Shown: positions 9,089 through 18,278 of the stretch, piece by piece
How positions within the stretch are numbered: position 1 is the first letter of the stretch
Layout: each line of letters begins with the position of its first letter
DNA from: an uncultured Oscillospiraceae bacterium
Lineage (GTDB): Bacteria; Bacillota; Clostridia; Oscillospirales; Oscillospiraceae
Direction of reading: 5' to 3'
DNA length: 64,000 nucleotides
NCBI GenBank assembly: GCA_947626315.1
Contig: CANQRQ010000005.1
Coordinates: 1 to 64,000, forward strand
Translations under genes and position numbers: made by a program
Notes under the pieces: model-generated
Told to the model about the DNA's origin: nothing
Database searches by the model: none
The model's input: the letters and a program-made list of their open reading frames with translations, nothing else

Positions 9089-10588
9089 TCAGTCCAGCGG
9101 CTTCATCGTCGGGAACAAAATCACATCCCGGATGGAACTGCAGCCGGTGAGGAGCATCACGCAGCGGTCGATGCCGATGCCCAGGCCGCCGGTGGGCGGC
9201 ATGCCGTACTCCAGGGCGTTGATGTAGTCCTCGTCCATCATGGCGGCCTCTTCGTCGCCGCTGTTGCGCAGGTCCACCTGCTTCTGGAAGCGCTGCTTCT
9301 GGTCGATGGGGTCGTTGAGCTCGGAAAAGGCGTTGCCCATCTCGCTGGCGCAGATGAAGAGCTCAAAGCGCTCGGTGAGCCGGGGGTCCTGCGGGCTCCG
9401 CTTGGCCAGGGGGGACACATCCACCGGGTGCATGGTGATAAAGGTGGGCTGGATCAGGGTCTCCTCCACCTTCTGGTCAAAGCACTCGTACAGCGCGTGG
9501 CCCCAGGTGGGCTCCACCTTCTCCATATCCACTCCCAGCGCCTTGGCGGCCTGGACGGCCTCCCGGTCGCTGTCAATGGCCATGAAGTCCACGCCCAGAG
9601 CTTCCCGCACCGCCTCGGCCATGGTCATGCGCTTAAAGCCCGGGGCCAGGTTGATCTCCTGCCCCTGCCAGGTCACCGTATAGGTGCCCAGGATCTCCAT
9701 GGCGGCCCGGCTCAGCAGCTCCTCAAACAGATCCATCATCACGTTGAAGTCCGCGTAGGCCTCGTAGAGCTCCACGGTGGTGAACTCCGGGTTGTGCTTG
9801 GTGTCCATCCCCTCGTTGCGGAAGATGCGGCCCAGCTCGTACACCCGCTCGATGCCGCCCACGATCAGCCGCTTCAGGTTCAGCTCCGTGGCGATACGCA
9901 GGTACATGTCGATGTCCAGGGTGTTGTGGTGAGTGATGAAGGGCCGGGCGGTGGCGCCGCCGGAGATGGTGTTGAGCACCGGCGTCTCCACCTCCATATA
10001 GCCCCGCTCCTCCAGGAAGCGGCGCACAAAGCTGACGAACTTGGAGCGGATCTCAAAATTGCGCCGGCTCTCGTCGCTCACGATCAGGTCCACATAGCGC
10101 TGGCGGTACTTGAGCTCCGTGCTGGTCATGCCGTGGAACTTCTCCGGCAGGGGCCGCAGGGACTTAGCCAGCAGCGTCAGCTTCTCCACATGGACGGAGA
10201 TCTCCTCCGTCTTGGTTTTGAACACATAGCCGCTGACGCCGATGATATCGCCGATATCAAAGCGGCGGAAGTCCTTGAAATCCTGCTCGCTCACCGCGTC
10301 GGAGCGGACATAGAGCTGGATCTGTCCCCGATCGTCCTTGATATGGCAGAAAATCACCTTGCCCATGCCCCGTTTGGACATGATCCGGCCCGCCACGGAG
10401 ACGGTCTTTCCTTCAAAGCCCTCGTAGTCCTCCTTGATCTGGGCAGACCAGGCACTGCGCGCAAAGCGGGTCTGGGTAAAGGGGTCCCGCCCCTCCTGGC
10501 GCAGGGTCTCCAGCTTGTCCCGGCGGATCTGCAGCAGCTCAGAGAGCTCCTGCTCCTGGCCGGCGGTATTGCTGTTCACTTCGCTCAT
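9089..10588 (-). CDS. lysS: Lysyl-tRNA synthetase (class II)
   Basis: It charges tRNA-Lys with lysine in two ATP-dependent steps. The N-terminal OB-fold anticodon-binding domain spans about residues 55-165 (VAGRIMSKRGMGKVIF). The class II core follows with motif 2 (RIFRNEGMDTKHNPEFTTVE) and motif 3 (GGLGIGIDRCVMLL). Length 499 aa is normal. It starts 27 bp downstream of the greA stop, a pairing commonly seen in Clostridia. Confidence 0.97.
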   Translation of the reverse strand: MSEVNSNTAGQEQELSELLQIRRDKLETLRQEGRDPFTQTRFARSAWSAQIKEDYEGFEGKTVSVAGRIMSKRGMGKVIFCHIKDDRGQIQLYVRSDAVSEQDFKDFRRFDIGDIIGVSGYVFKTKTEEISVHVEKLTLLAKSLRPLPEKFHGMTSTELKYRQRYVDLIVSDESRRNFEIRSKFVSFVRRFLEERGYMEVETPVLNTISGGATARPFITHHNTLDIDMYLRIATELNLKRLIVGGIERVYELGRIFRNEGMDTKHNPEFTTVELYEAYADFNVMMDLFEELLSRAAMEILGTYTVTWQGQEINLAPGFKRMTMAEAVREALGVDFMAIDSDREAVQAAKALGVDMEKVEPTWGHALYECFDQKVEETLIQPTFITMHPVDVSPLAKRSPQDPRLTERFELFICASEMGNAFSELNDPIDQKQRFQKQVDLRNSGDEEAAMMDEDYINALEYGMPPTGGLGIGIDRCVMLLTGCSSIRDVILFPTMKPLD

Positions 10589-10615
10589 AGCTCTTCCTCA
10601 CCTAAAACTTGTCTA

Positions 10616-11104
10616 TTAGTTGTTCTCTACCGAGATGATTTCAAAACGGAGCTCGCCCACCGGGGCGTTGATGACGACGGTCTCCCCCGCCCGGTGCCCG
10701 TGCAGGCCCTGGCCCACCGGGGAATCGTCGGAGATCCGGCCCAGCCGGGGGTTTGCCTCCTGGGAGCCCACGATCTCATAGGTCTCCTCGAAATCCTCGT
10801 CCAGGTCCCGGACGCGGACCACGCTGCCCAGAGTGACGGTGTCCTTGGGGGCGTCCTGGTCCAGATTGTCGATCACTTCGGCGTTTTCGATCAGCACCTT
10901 GATCTCCGCAATCTTGGAATACAGCTTCCCCTGCTCGGCCTTAGCCTCGTCATACTCGCTGTTCTCGGACAGGTCGCCAAAGCTTCTGGCCTCCTTGATC
11001 TGCTCGGCCACTTCTTTCTCACGGACCGTCTCCAGATAGAGGAGCTCCTCCTTGAGCGCGTTAAGGCGCTCCTGGCTCATTTTAAATCTGCTCGGATTCG
11101 GCAT
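10616..11104 (-). CDS. greA: Transcription elongation factor GreA
   Basis: GreA rescues backtracked RNA polymerase by stimulating transcript cleavage. The 162-residue protein has the N-terminal antiparallel coiled coil, with the acidic tip in FGDLSENSEYDEAKAEQ, and the C-terminal FKBP-like domain (SPVGQGLHGHRAGETVVINAP). Length is normal. It lies upstream of lysS on the minus strand. Confidence 0.95.
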   Translation of the reverse strand: MPNPSRFKMSQERLNALKEELLYLETVREKEVAEQIKEARSFGDLSENSEYDEAKAEQGKLYSKIAEIKVLIENAEVIDNLDQDAPKDTVTLGSVVRVRDLDEDFEETYEIVGSQEANPRLGRISDDSPVGQGLHGHRAGETVVINAPVGELRFEIISVENN

Positions 11105-11198
11105 AAAGCAGTCTCTCCTTACAAAAAGTTTTTTCGCGCGTCCGCGCTGACGCCGCCGGCGGTCCCGGCGGCGGGATTTTTATGGAATTCTATGCGGC

Positions 11199-12458
11199 TC
11201 AGTAGGCCTGGTTCCGGCTCAGATAATTCAGCGCCTGCATCAGCTGGGTATCGTTGGAGACGCTGGCCGTGCCGTCCTCGCCGCCGGCGGTGCCCTCGGT
11301 GGTGCCGGTGGCGGAGGCGTCGCTGTTATAGACGATCATATCGGGCACCACGCCGCCGTTCTGGGAGATATCCGCCCCGCTGGCGGTAAGGTAGCTGCCG
11401 GTGGACAGACGGATCGCCGTGCCGTCCTCCAGAGGGATGGTATCCTGGGTGCGGGTGTTGCCGGTGGTGGGCTCTCCCATCAGAGAGGCCCAGTCAAACT
11501 CCTGCAGCACCGCCGCGCAGAGTTCCGCCTCCCGGTAAGTGCCCGCGTTCACCAGCACGCACATGGGCAGCTGGACGCAGACCCCGTCGGACTCGGCCAC
11601 ATAAATGTCCCCGTTCTTGCCGGTCTCGGAAAACAGCCGGCCTTTGGGCAGCAGATAGTCCAGGAAGGTCTCCACCTCCGCGGTCAGCCCGCCGGGATTC
11701 TCCCGCAGGTCGATGACCAGCGCCACCGCGCCCTCGCTCAGCAGCTCCTCGATGGCGTCTATGGCGTCCTGGCCGCTGCCGGCCTCAAAGTTCTTGATCT
11801 GGACATAGCCGGCCTCGGTTTTCTCCATCCGGTATACTACCGAGGAGTTGGACAACCCCGTGCAGTCCACCTCGATGGTGACCTGCCCGCCGGAGATCTG
11901 GAGATAGAACTTTCCGTTCATCTTGGCGCGGATAAAGGTCCGGGCCTCATCTTCGCTCAATCCCGTGATATCCTGCAGATCCACGCCGGTGATGATCATG
12001 CCGGGCAGCAGGCCCCCCTTGGCCGCCGGGCTGTCTGCGTCCACAGACAGCACCTGGAAGCCCCCGGAGTTATCCTTGATGATCGACATACCTAGATCGG
12101 AGTATTCCCCGATGGCGGAGATCAAATAGGTCCTGTACTCCTCCTCGGACAGGAAGTAGCTCCAGCCGTCCCCCAGGCTGTTGACCATCGCCGCGGCCGC
12201 GGCGTTGCCCATGGCCCGCCGGTCCACATCGTCAATGAAATTCTCGTCGACGATGTCCTTGATCTCGATATAGCGCATGGCCTCGTCGTAGTCTTCCTGG
12301 CCGCCTACATTTTTAATGATCGTGTACCGGGTTGCGGCGTAGACCCCGCCGCCCAGCAGGGCGCACAGCAGCACCACATATTTTAAGCGGATTCCGGCGT
12401 TGAAAATTGCCGAAAAGAAGAAATAGATATTTTCAAATATTCTTCGGATGAATCGCAT
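11199..12458 (-). CDS. S41-family (CtpA/CtpB-like) PDZ pseudoprotease
   Basis: A 419-residue membrane-anchored protein with one N-terminal helix (YVVLLCALLGGGVYAATRY), a PDZ domain at roughly 110-200 (DLGMSIIKDNSGGFQVLSV, GLLPGMIITGVD) and an S41 peptidase core. In active S41 enzymes the core has a GxASASE nucleophile box and a TxGK general-base box. Here they read NAGTYREAEL and EPTTGNTRTQ, so Ser is replaced by Arg and Lys by Asn. The protein is predicted to be catalytically dead. It is the last gene of an ftsE-ftsX-M23-M23 cluster, so a scaffold or regulatory role towards the hydrolases is my inference. Confidence 0.85.
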   Translation of the reverse strand: MRFIRRIFENIYFFFSAIFNAGIRLKYVVLLCALLGGGVYAATRYTIIKNVGGQEDYDEAMRYIEIKDIVDENFIDDVDRRAMGNAAAAAMVNSLGDGWSYFLSEEEYRTYLISAIGEYSDLGMSIIKDNSGGFQVLSVDADSPAAKGGLLPGMIITGVDLQDITGLSEDEARTFIRAKMNGKFYLQISGGQVTIEVDCTGLSNSSVVYRMEKTEAGYVQIKNFEAGSGQDAIDAIEELLSEGAVALVIDLRENPGGLTAEVETFLDYLLPKGRLFSETGKNGDIYVAESDGVCVQLPMCVLVNAGTYREAELCAAVLQEFDWASLMGEPTTGNTRTQDTIPLEDGTAIRLSTGSYLTASGADISQNGGVVPDMIVYNSDASATGTTEGTAGGEDGTASVSNDTQLMQALNYLSRNQAY

Positions 12459-12530
12459 GGGGCCCTCCTCATAGCGCGCCAGGGCCGGGCGGCCGTTCAG
12501 CCGCCCGGTCGGTCACTGCTCTCTGTTTTT

Positions 12531-12692
12531 ATAATGATTATCGCATAGCGAAAACAATCGAGCGTTCGATTGTTTTCGCTGCCAAACGAAATGTTTGGCA
12601 GCCAATGATTCAAAGAATCATTGGCGCGATGCTCATTGCAATGAGTATATGGCAAAACGTTTTTTGGCGTTTCGCCATCATATAATCATTAT
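12531..12692. mobile_element. MITE/REP-like modular hairpin element, copy 1
   Basis: A 162-bp stretch bounded by terminal inverted repeats ATAATGATTAT and ATAATCATTAT. Inside are several hairpins in a row: GCGAAAACAATCGA with its complement, TGCCAAAC/GTTTGGCA, GCCAATGATT/AATCATTGGC, and an end hairpin related to GGCGAAACGCC. Its end is shared with the copy at 26022. The right terminal repeat supplies the stop codon of the neighbouring M23 gene. Confidence 0.75.
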
Positions 12693-13942
12693 ACGCCCGC
12701 GGTGGGAGAAAAGGTCAAGCCCGAGAAGAACTGCTCCGGATCGATCCGTCCGCCGCCGGCCCAGATCTCAAAATGCAGATGGGGTCCGGTCACCAGGCCG
12801 GAGGAGCCCACATAGCCGATCACCTGGCCCTGGGAGACGTACTGCCCGTCGGAAATGGCGTAGGCGGACAGGTGGCCGTACAGGGTCTGGTAGCCGTTGC
12901 CGTGGTCGATCATGATGTAATAGCCATAGCCGCCGTCGTCATAATAGGTATGGGCCGTGCCCCCGTCAGAGGCGTGGACCGGGCTGCCGTAGCTCTCGCC
13001 AATGTCCAGGCCATTGTGCTGCTTCATAGGTTCTCCGGTGACCGGGTGGGTCCTGGGGCCGAAACGGCTGGTGCAGTAGGTGGTGGAGACGGGCCAGATA
13101 AAGTTGCCGCTGCCGGTGACAGTGCCGCCACCTCCACCGCCGCCTCCGCCGGAGGCGGCCGCAGCCGCGGCTGCGGCTGCCTGGCGCTGGCGCTCAAGCT
13201 CCGCCATCATCTGGTCGATCCGGGCGTCCGCCGCATCCTCCGCGGCAGAGAGCTCCGCCAGCTCCGCGCTGTTGGCCTCAATGTCCAGGGTCAGCTGATA
13301 AATCAGTTCGGTGGCCTCTTCAATGTCCCGTTCCAGCTCGGCCTGCTCCACCCGGAGCTCCGTCTGCCGGCCCTCCAGGTCCATCCGGAAGCTCTCATAC
13401 TCGGCTTTGACCTCTTCCGTGTGCTCCCGGGCGGCGATGTACTGGTCCTCCAGCTCCCGGTCACTGGCCATGATCTCGCCGATATCGTCAATGGCGGTCA
13501 GCAGCTCCCCCAGGTCGGAGGTGTTCAGAATCAGGGCCAGGAAGCCCAGGTTGCCGTTCTCCTCCATGGCCCGGACCCGAGAACGGAAGCGCTCCAGCTG
13601 CTCTTCCTCCAGGCGTTTGGCCTCCTCTACCTCTTCGGCCTTGTCCTGGATCATCTCGTCGTAGAGGGCGATCTCTTCGCCGATGCTCTGGATCTCCTGG
13701 ATGGCGTACATATTGCGCTCGTCCATCGCCTGCTTGCGCTCCAGCACACTGGCGTGCTCGGCCTCCAGGGAATCCACGACCGCCTGCTTTTCCTCCCGCT
13801 GGGCTGTGAGCGCGTCCCGCTCCGCCTTCAGCGCGTCAATCTGATCCTGGGTGACGGCGTAGGCCCGGACGGGCAGCGCGGCCAGCAGCATACAGAGAAC
13901 AAGCGCCGCAGAGAGGCTTTTTTTGATCTTTCTGTCTGTCAT
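12689..13942 (-). CDS. Coiled-coil M23 metallopeptidase, EnvC-like (first of two)
   Basis: A 417-residue secreted peptidoglycan endopeptidase. The order is signal peptide (AALVLCMLLAALPVRAYA), long coiled coil (about 28-235), an Ala-then-Gly-rich linker near 255-275, and a C-terminal M23/LytM domain. The zinc ligands HNGLD, HLS and HLHFE are all present, so it should be active, unlike E. coli EnvC. The coiled coil and the nearby ftsEX suggest FtsX-controlled activation. The TAA stop lies inside the adjacent MITE end, so the native C-terminus may have been altered. It is a paralogue of the next gene upstream. Confidence 0.9.
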   Translation of the reverse strand: MTDRKIKKSLSAALVLCMLLAALPVRAYAVTQDQIDALKAERDALTAQREEKQAVVDSLEAEHASVLERKQAMDERNMYAIQEIQSIGEEIALYDEMIQDKAEEVEEAKRLEEEQLERFRSRVRAMEENGNLGFLALILNTSDLGELLTAIDDIGEIMASDRELEDQYIAAREHTEEVKAEYESFRMDLEGRQTELRVEQAELERDIEEATELIYQLTLDIEANSAELAELSAAEDAADARIDQMMAELERQRQAAAAAAAAASGGGGGGGGGTVTGSGNFIWPVSTTYCTSRFGPRTHPVTGEPMKQHNGLDIGESYGSPVHASDGGTAHTYYDDGGYGYYIMIDHGNGYQTLYGHLSAYAISDGQYVSQGQVIGYVGSSGLVTGPHLHFEIWAGGGRIDPEQFFSGLTFSPTAGV

Positions 13943-13966
13943 ATCTTATCCCTTTATAGCGCCGCT

Positions 13967-15313
13967 TCAGCACTGATAATAGGTCAGGCCGGTGAAATAT
14001 CCGGCGGGATCGACGCGCTCCCCATTGATGTAGATCTCAAAGTGGCAGTGGGTGCCGGTGGCGTTGCCGGTGGCGCCCAGATAGGCGATGGTCTGCCCCT
14101 GGTAAACCGTGTCCCCCACGCTGACGGCGTTGCCGGAGTTGTGGGCGTAGACGGTCTGGATCCCGTTGCCGTGGTCAATGATCACGTAGTTCCCGTAGGT
14201 GTTATCCCAGGAGGAGGTGATCACCACCCCCGCGTCCGCCGCCAGGATGGGGCCGCCATCGTTGCCGTAGCCGTCGATATCAATGCCGGCGTGGAGATGT
14301 CCCGCGCGGGGCTCGTTAAAGCGGCCTGTGATCCGGGTGCTGCAGGGCACGGGCCAGACGAAGCTGCCTGTGGATTGGGCGCCGCCGTACCAGCCGCCGC
14401 CGCTGTTGTCCCCGCCGCTGCCGTTGTCCCCAGTCCAGTCTCCGCCGTTGTCCCCGGTCCAGCTGTCGCCGTTATCTCCGGTCCAGCCGCTGTCAGGATT
14501 TTCCGTGCCGCCGGCCTGCTGCTGTTGCTGCTGCATGGCCTGCTGCTGGGCGTTATACTGGGCAATGAACCACTGGATCTGGGCCGCGGACGCGGCCTCC
14601 TGCGCGCAGGCCTCCTCATATTCCCGTTCGGCCTGTTCGATAGCGTCCTCCAGCTCTTCCAGGGTGGCAAAGGCATCCTCCGTCTCCTGTTCCAGCTTGG
14701 TCCGTTCGTCCTGGAGTTCGCTCTGGTGGAGCTCGTACTCTTCTCGCTCCGCCTCATACTGGGCCTTGATCTCCTCGGTCTCCTCCCGGGCGGCCACGTA
14801 CTGTTCCTCCAGGGCCCGGTCGCTGGCCATGATCTCGCCCATGTCGTCCATAGCGGTGAGCAGCTGGCCAAAGCTGTCAGAGCTGAGGATCAGGGCGAGG
14901 ATATTGTAGCCGCCGTTTTCCTCCATGGCCCGGATCCGGGCCCGGTAGCGGTCGCGCTGTTCCTGCTCCCGGTTTTCCGCCTCTTCCAGTTCCTTGCTCT
15001 TTTCTGCTATGATCTCGTCATAATAGTCGATCTCCTGGGCCACGATCTGCAGCTGCTCGTTGGCCAGGCGGATCTTTTCGTTCAGAGCCGCCTTCTGCTC
15101 CAGCACATTGGCCTGTTTCTCCTTGAGGGAGTCGATCCGCTCCTGGATCTCCTGAGCCTGGCTGGAGATCTCGTCCTTCTGACGGGTCAATTCGTCGATC
15201 TCGCTCTGGGTGACCGCGAAGGCGGACACCGGCAGGATGCTCATCAGCAGCGAGAGGAGCATCAGCACGATCAGCAGCAGCGCGATGACGGATATGATTT
15301 TCTTCCTTTTCAT
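13967..15313 (-). CDS. Coiled-coil M23 metallopeptidase, EnvC-like (second of two)
   Basis: A 448-residue paralogue of the downstream M23 gene: N-terminal signal/anchor helix (IALLLIVLMLLSLLMSIL), coiled coil to about residue 250, a Gln-rich run, a linker of repeated WTGDNG units, then a LytM domain. The ligands HAGID, AHNSG and HCHFE are intact. It lies 36 bp after ftsX and 24 bp before the other M23 gene, so the set is probably one transcript. Role inferred: cleavage of septal peptidoglycan cross-links under FtsEX control. Confidence 0.9.
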   Translation of the reverse strand: MKRKKIISVIALLLIVLMLLSLLMSILPVSAFAVTQSEIDELTRQKDEISSQAQEIQERIDSLKEKQANVLEQKAALNEKIRLANEQLQIVAQEIDYYDEIIAEKSKELEEAENREQEQRDRYRARIRAMEENGGYNILALILSSDSFGQLLTAMDDMGEIMASDRALEEQYVAAREETEEIKAQYEAEREEYELHQSELQDERTKLEQETEDAFATLEELEDAIEQAEREYEEACAQEAASAAQIQWFIAQYNAQQQAMQQQQQQAGGTENPDSGWTGDNGDSWTGDNGGDWTGDNGSGGDNSGGGWYGGAQSTGSFVWPVPCSTRITGRFNEPRAGHLHAGIDIDGYGNDGGPILAADAGVVITSSWDNTYGNYVIIDHGNGIQTVYAHNSGNAVSVGDTVYQGQTIAYLGATGNATGTHCHFEIYINGERVDPAGYFTGLTYYQC

Positions 15314-15349
15314 AGATTCCTCCTTCCCTGAGGGGCTGTTGCCAGGGAT

Positions 15350-16237
15350 TTACACCTTCAGGTAGTTCCTGATGGCGTTGACGCCGCCGAAGGCGCCTAC
15401 CAGAATACCGGTGCCCATATAGAAGATAAAGACCACCAGCGCAACCTCCCGGAAGGGAACCGCCGAGATAAACTCCCCGGTGATGCTGCCCACCAGCCGG
15501 CCGGTCACCAGCTCGTACAGGCCCCACTCGGCCACATAAGCCAGGCCGCCGCCCAGGATCCCCAGCACCAGGCCCTCCACCACGAAGGGCAGCCGGATAA
15601 AGCCGTTGTTGGCGCCCACCATCTTCATGATGGCAATCTCCTCGCGCCGGCCGAAGGTGGCCAGCTTAATGGTGTTGGACATGATGAAGAAGGACACGAA
15701 CACCAGCATGACGATCAACACCAGAGAGACCACGCTGACCACGTTGCGGATGGTGATAAACGCGTCGGCGTACTCCAGATGAGCGTTGACCTTGGCGATG
15801 CCGGGCACCGCCCGCAGGGCCTCCTCCGTCTGGGCCATGAGGGCAATATCGGTCAAATGGATGATGAAGCGGTGCCGCAGGGTGGTCTCGTCGATGCCCT
15901 CCCGCATCCACTCGTCATAGCTCTCCATGAAGTTTTCATAGGCCTCCGACCGGGACACGAACTCCACCGAGTTCACATTGTCCACCGCTTCCAGCGCGCC
16001 CTCCAGGGCCCTGGCCTCGTCCTCGCTGGGGATGCTGTCGTCCACAAAGGCCACGATCTCGTTCTGATCCTCCAAATCCTTGATCAGCGCGTCGATGTTT
16101 ACCGACAGCAGGGACACGCTGCCCATGATGATCAGGCAGGCCATAATAATTGTCACCGAGGCGAAGGACATGAACCCGTGGGTGCCGATGCTGCGGATGC
16201 CTTCGCGAATCAGATATCCGCCTCTACTCAACCTCAT
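15350..16237 (-). CDS. ftsX: Cell-division ABC transporter permease FtsX
   Basis: A 295-residue membrane protein with the FtsX layout: a cytoplasmic N-terminus, TM1 (FASVTIIMACLIIMGSVSLLSV), an extracellular domain to about 170, then three helices near 170-195, 220-245 and 265-285. FtsX does not transport; it signals through its outside loop to peptidoglycan hydrolases when FtsE hydrolyses ATP. It overlaps ftsE by 14 bp. Two coiled-coil M23 genes follow directly, which are the likely partners. Confidence 0.93.
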   Translation of the reverse strand: MRLSRGGYLIREGIRSIGTHGFMSFASVTIIMACLIIMGSVSLLSVNIDALIKDLEDQNEIVAFVDDSIPSEDEARALEGALEAVDNVNSVEFVSRSEAYENFMESYDEWMREGIDETTLRHRFIIHLTDIALMAQTEEALRAVPGIAKVNAHLEYADAFITIRNVVSVVSLVLIVMLVFVSFFIMSNTIKLATFGRREEIAIMKMVGANNGFIRLPFVVEGLVLGILGGGLAYVAEWGLYELVTGRLVGSITGEFISAVPFREVALVVFIFYMGTGILVGAFGGVNAIRNYLKV

Positions 16238-16916
16238 AGCTGAAGTACCCTCCTGTCTCGTCGGCGATCACGTGGCCGCCGTCAATGGTAATCACCCGCT
16301 TGGAGAGGGCGTTGACCAGCTCTTTTTCATGGGTGACGACCAGAATGGTAGTCCCCATCTCGTTTATTTTCTCAAACAGGAGCATCAGCTCCAGGCTGCG
16401 CACCGGGTCCAGGTTTCCGGTAGGCTCGTCCGCCACGATCATCCGCGGGCTGTTGACCAGAGCCCGGGCGATGGCCACACGCTGCTGCTCGCCGCCGGAG
16501 AGCTCGTTGGGGAAACGGCGCTCCCGGCCCTCCAGGCCCACCAGCTCCAGCACGTAGGGCACGCGCTTGCTGATCTCCCGGCTGGACGCGCCCACCACGC
16601 GCATGGCAAAGGCCACGTTGTCATACACGGTCATGTTTTCGATCAGGCGGTAATCCTGAAAGACCACGCCCAGCGTGCGCCGGACCTTGGGCAGCTTCCG
16701 GCGTTTGATTTTTACCATGTCAAAGTCGTTTACGATCACTTCGCCGGACGTGGCGTAGATTTCGCCGGTGATCAGCTTCATAATGGTGGTCTTTCCGGAG
16801 CCGGAAGGGCCCACCAGAAAGACAAACTCGCCCTCATTGATCGTCAGATCCACGCCGTCCAGCGCAACGGTGCCGCTGCTGTCGTAGATCTTGGTGACGT
16901 CGGTCATACGAACCAT
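16224..16916 (-). CDS. ftsE: Cell-division ATP-binding protein FtsE
   Basis: A 230-residue ABC ATPase. Walker A is GPSGSGKTT near residue 36, the Q-loop is VVFQDYRLIENMTVYDN, the signature is LSGGEQQRVAIARAL, and Walker B is MIVADEPTGNLDP. It partners with FtsX to power hydrolase activation at the septum. It begins the ftsEX-M23-M23-S41 run, 72 bp downstream of the CdaR-like gene. Confidence 0.95.
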   Translation of the reverse strand: MVRMTDVTKIYDSSGTVALDGVDLTINEGEFVFLVGPSGSGKTTIMKLITGEIYATSGEVIVNDFDMVKIKRRKLPKVRRTLGVVFQDYRLIENMTVYDNVAFAMRVVGASSREISKRVPYVLELVGLEGRERRFPNELSGGEQQRVAIARALVNSPRMIVADEPTGNLDPVRSLELMLLFEKINEMGTTILVVTHEKELVNALSKRVITIDGGHVIADETGGYFSYEVE

Positions 16917-16988
16917 AGGTGTCTTACCTCCAAACTGTTTGGGTATACGCTCAGGGAACGCTTAAAAGCCTGAAGACGGCGCAGCGCC

Positions 16989-18083
16989 TCAGTACTTGGA
17001 CGTGTTCAGGGAATCCAGATACTGCTTGACCATCATGGCCACCTTGAACACGATGGCGTGGTCAAACTCCCGCAGGTCAAGGCCGGTGATCTTCTTGATC
17101 TTCTCCAGGCGGTACACCAGGGTGTTCCGGTGGACATACAGCTTGCGGGAGGTCTCGGAGACGTTCAGGTTGTTCTCAAAGAACTTGTTGATGGTCTCCA
17201 GGGTGTCCTCATCCAGGGTCTCGATGGGGTTTTTCTTGAAGACCTCGTTGAGGAACATCTCGCACAGGGTGGTGGGCAGCTGATAAATGATGCGCCCCAG
17301 GCCCAAGGTCTCATAGTTGACAATGCTCTTGTCGCTCTCAAAGACCCGGCCCACGTCGATGGCCACCTGGGCCTCCTTGTACCGGTCGGCCAGCTCCCGC
17401 AGATGCCGGGCGGTGGTGCTGATGCCGATGACGGATTTGACGCCCAACTCCTCGTGGAGCAGGGTCTCGATGCTGCGGGCCGTGCGCATGACCTCCTCGT
17501 GGCTGTCCGGTGAAGCCAGCGCCTTGACCACCACCACGTCGGTCTCGTTGATGTTCAGGACAAAATCCTTCTGCCGGTCGGGGAACAGGCGCTGGACCAC
17601 CTCCACCGCGGCCATGTCCGCGTTCTCCATCTGCCGCACCAGCAGCACCACCCGGGGCTCGTCGGTGACGAAATGGAGCTCCTTGGCCCGGACGTACACA
17701 TCGCCGGGGAGAATGTTGTCGGAAATAATGTTCTTGATAAAGGCCGCCTTGTTGTGCTTCTCCTCGTAACTGCCCTTCGCCTCATTGAAGGCCACGGCGG
17801 CCACGGCGCAGATGCTCCTGGCCAGCTGATCCGTCCCCTCCACGAAGGCGGCATAGTCAAAGTGGGCGCTGCCGGAAGACAGCGGACCGTATGTACGGCT
17901 GCCCATGGCGACGATCTGCTCCCCGGCTTCAAGCTCATAGACGTGGAAATCGTCCAGCCGCGAGCCGATCAAAGCCAGTTCGCTGCTGGCCACCACATAG
18001 CCCTGCTCGTCCACCACGCCGATTGTCCTGTTGACGGCATCTTTCATTTGAATAATCACATTCTGGAAGATCCTGCTGGACAC
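16989..18083 (-). CDS. CdaR/PucR-type transcriptional regulator (sugar-diacid recognition domain)
   Basis: The start is GTG 18083, because AGGAGG stands about eight bases before it; this gives 364 residues. The N-terminal domain (RIFQNVIIQMKDAVNRTIGV, VVASSELALIGSRL) resembles the putative sugar-diacid recognition domain. The middle is a GGDEF-like/PucR linker. The C-terminal PucR helix-turn-helix reads NKFFENNLNVSETSRKLYVH then RNTLVYRLEKI. CdaR activates sugar-diacid uptake in E. coli, but no such genes are near. Its place next to ftsE is conserved-looking but unexplained. Confidence 0.85.
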   Translation of the reverse strand: MSSRIFQNVIIQMKDAVNRTIGVVDEQGYVVASSELALIGSRLDDFHVYELEAGEQIVAMGSRTYGPLSSGSAHFDYAAFVEGTDQLARSICAVAAVAFNEAKGSYEEKHNKAAFIKNIISDNILPGDVYVRAKELHFVTDEPRVVLLVRQMENADMAAVEVVQRLFPDRQKDFVLNINETDVVVVKALASPDSHEEVMRTARSIETLLHEELGVKSVIGISTTARHLRELADRYKEAQVAIDVGRVFESDKSIVNYETLGLGRIIYQLPTTLCEMFLNEVFKKNPIETLDEDTLETINKFFENNLNVSETSRKLYVHRNTLVYRLEKIKKITGLDLREFDHAIVFKVAMMVKQYLDSLNTSKY

Positions 18084-18278
18084 AAATACCCCTCCTGTTT
18101 GCCGCGGTTCCGGCCTATAGGGCAAAAACACCATACCGCCGCAATGATCTTTCTACATAATAACTCCCTTTACTGTGATTTTCAATAGAAAATGCAAGGT
18201 TTTTTTGTGAATTTTTTTCGCCTATGTGGTTTTTCCTCTAAAAATCATCCATTTTTTTAAGGGAAAATTAGATTAAAT

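Noticed and set aside
8984-11389. 801-codon plus-strand frame opposite lysS and greA
   Set aside because: Antisense shadow of two essential genes; no recognisable protein features.
12531-12692. CRISPR array
   Set aside because: The stems differ from each other in sequence and are not separated by regular spacers; it is a multi-hairpin repeat. No CRISPR array or cas gene was seen in the window.
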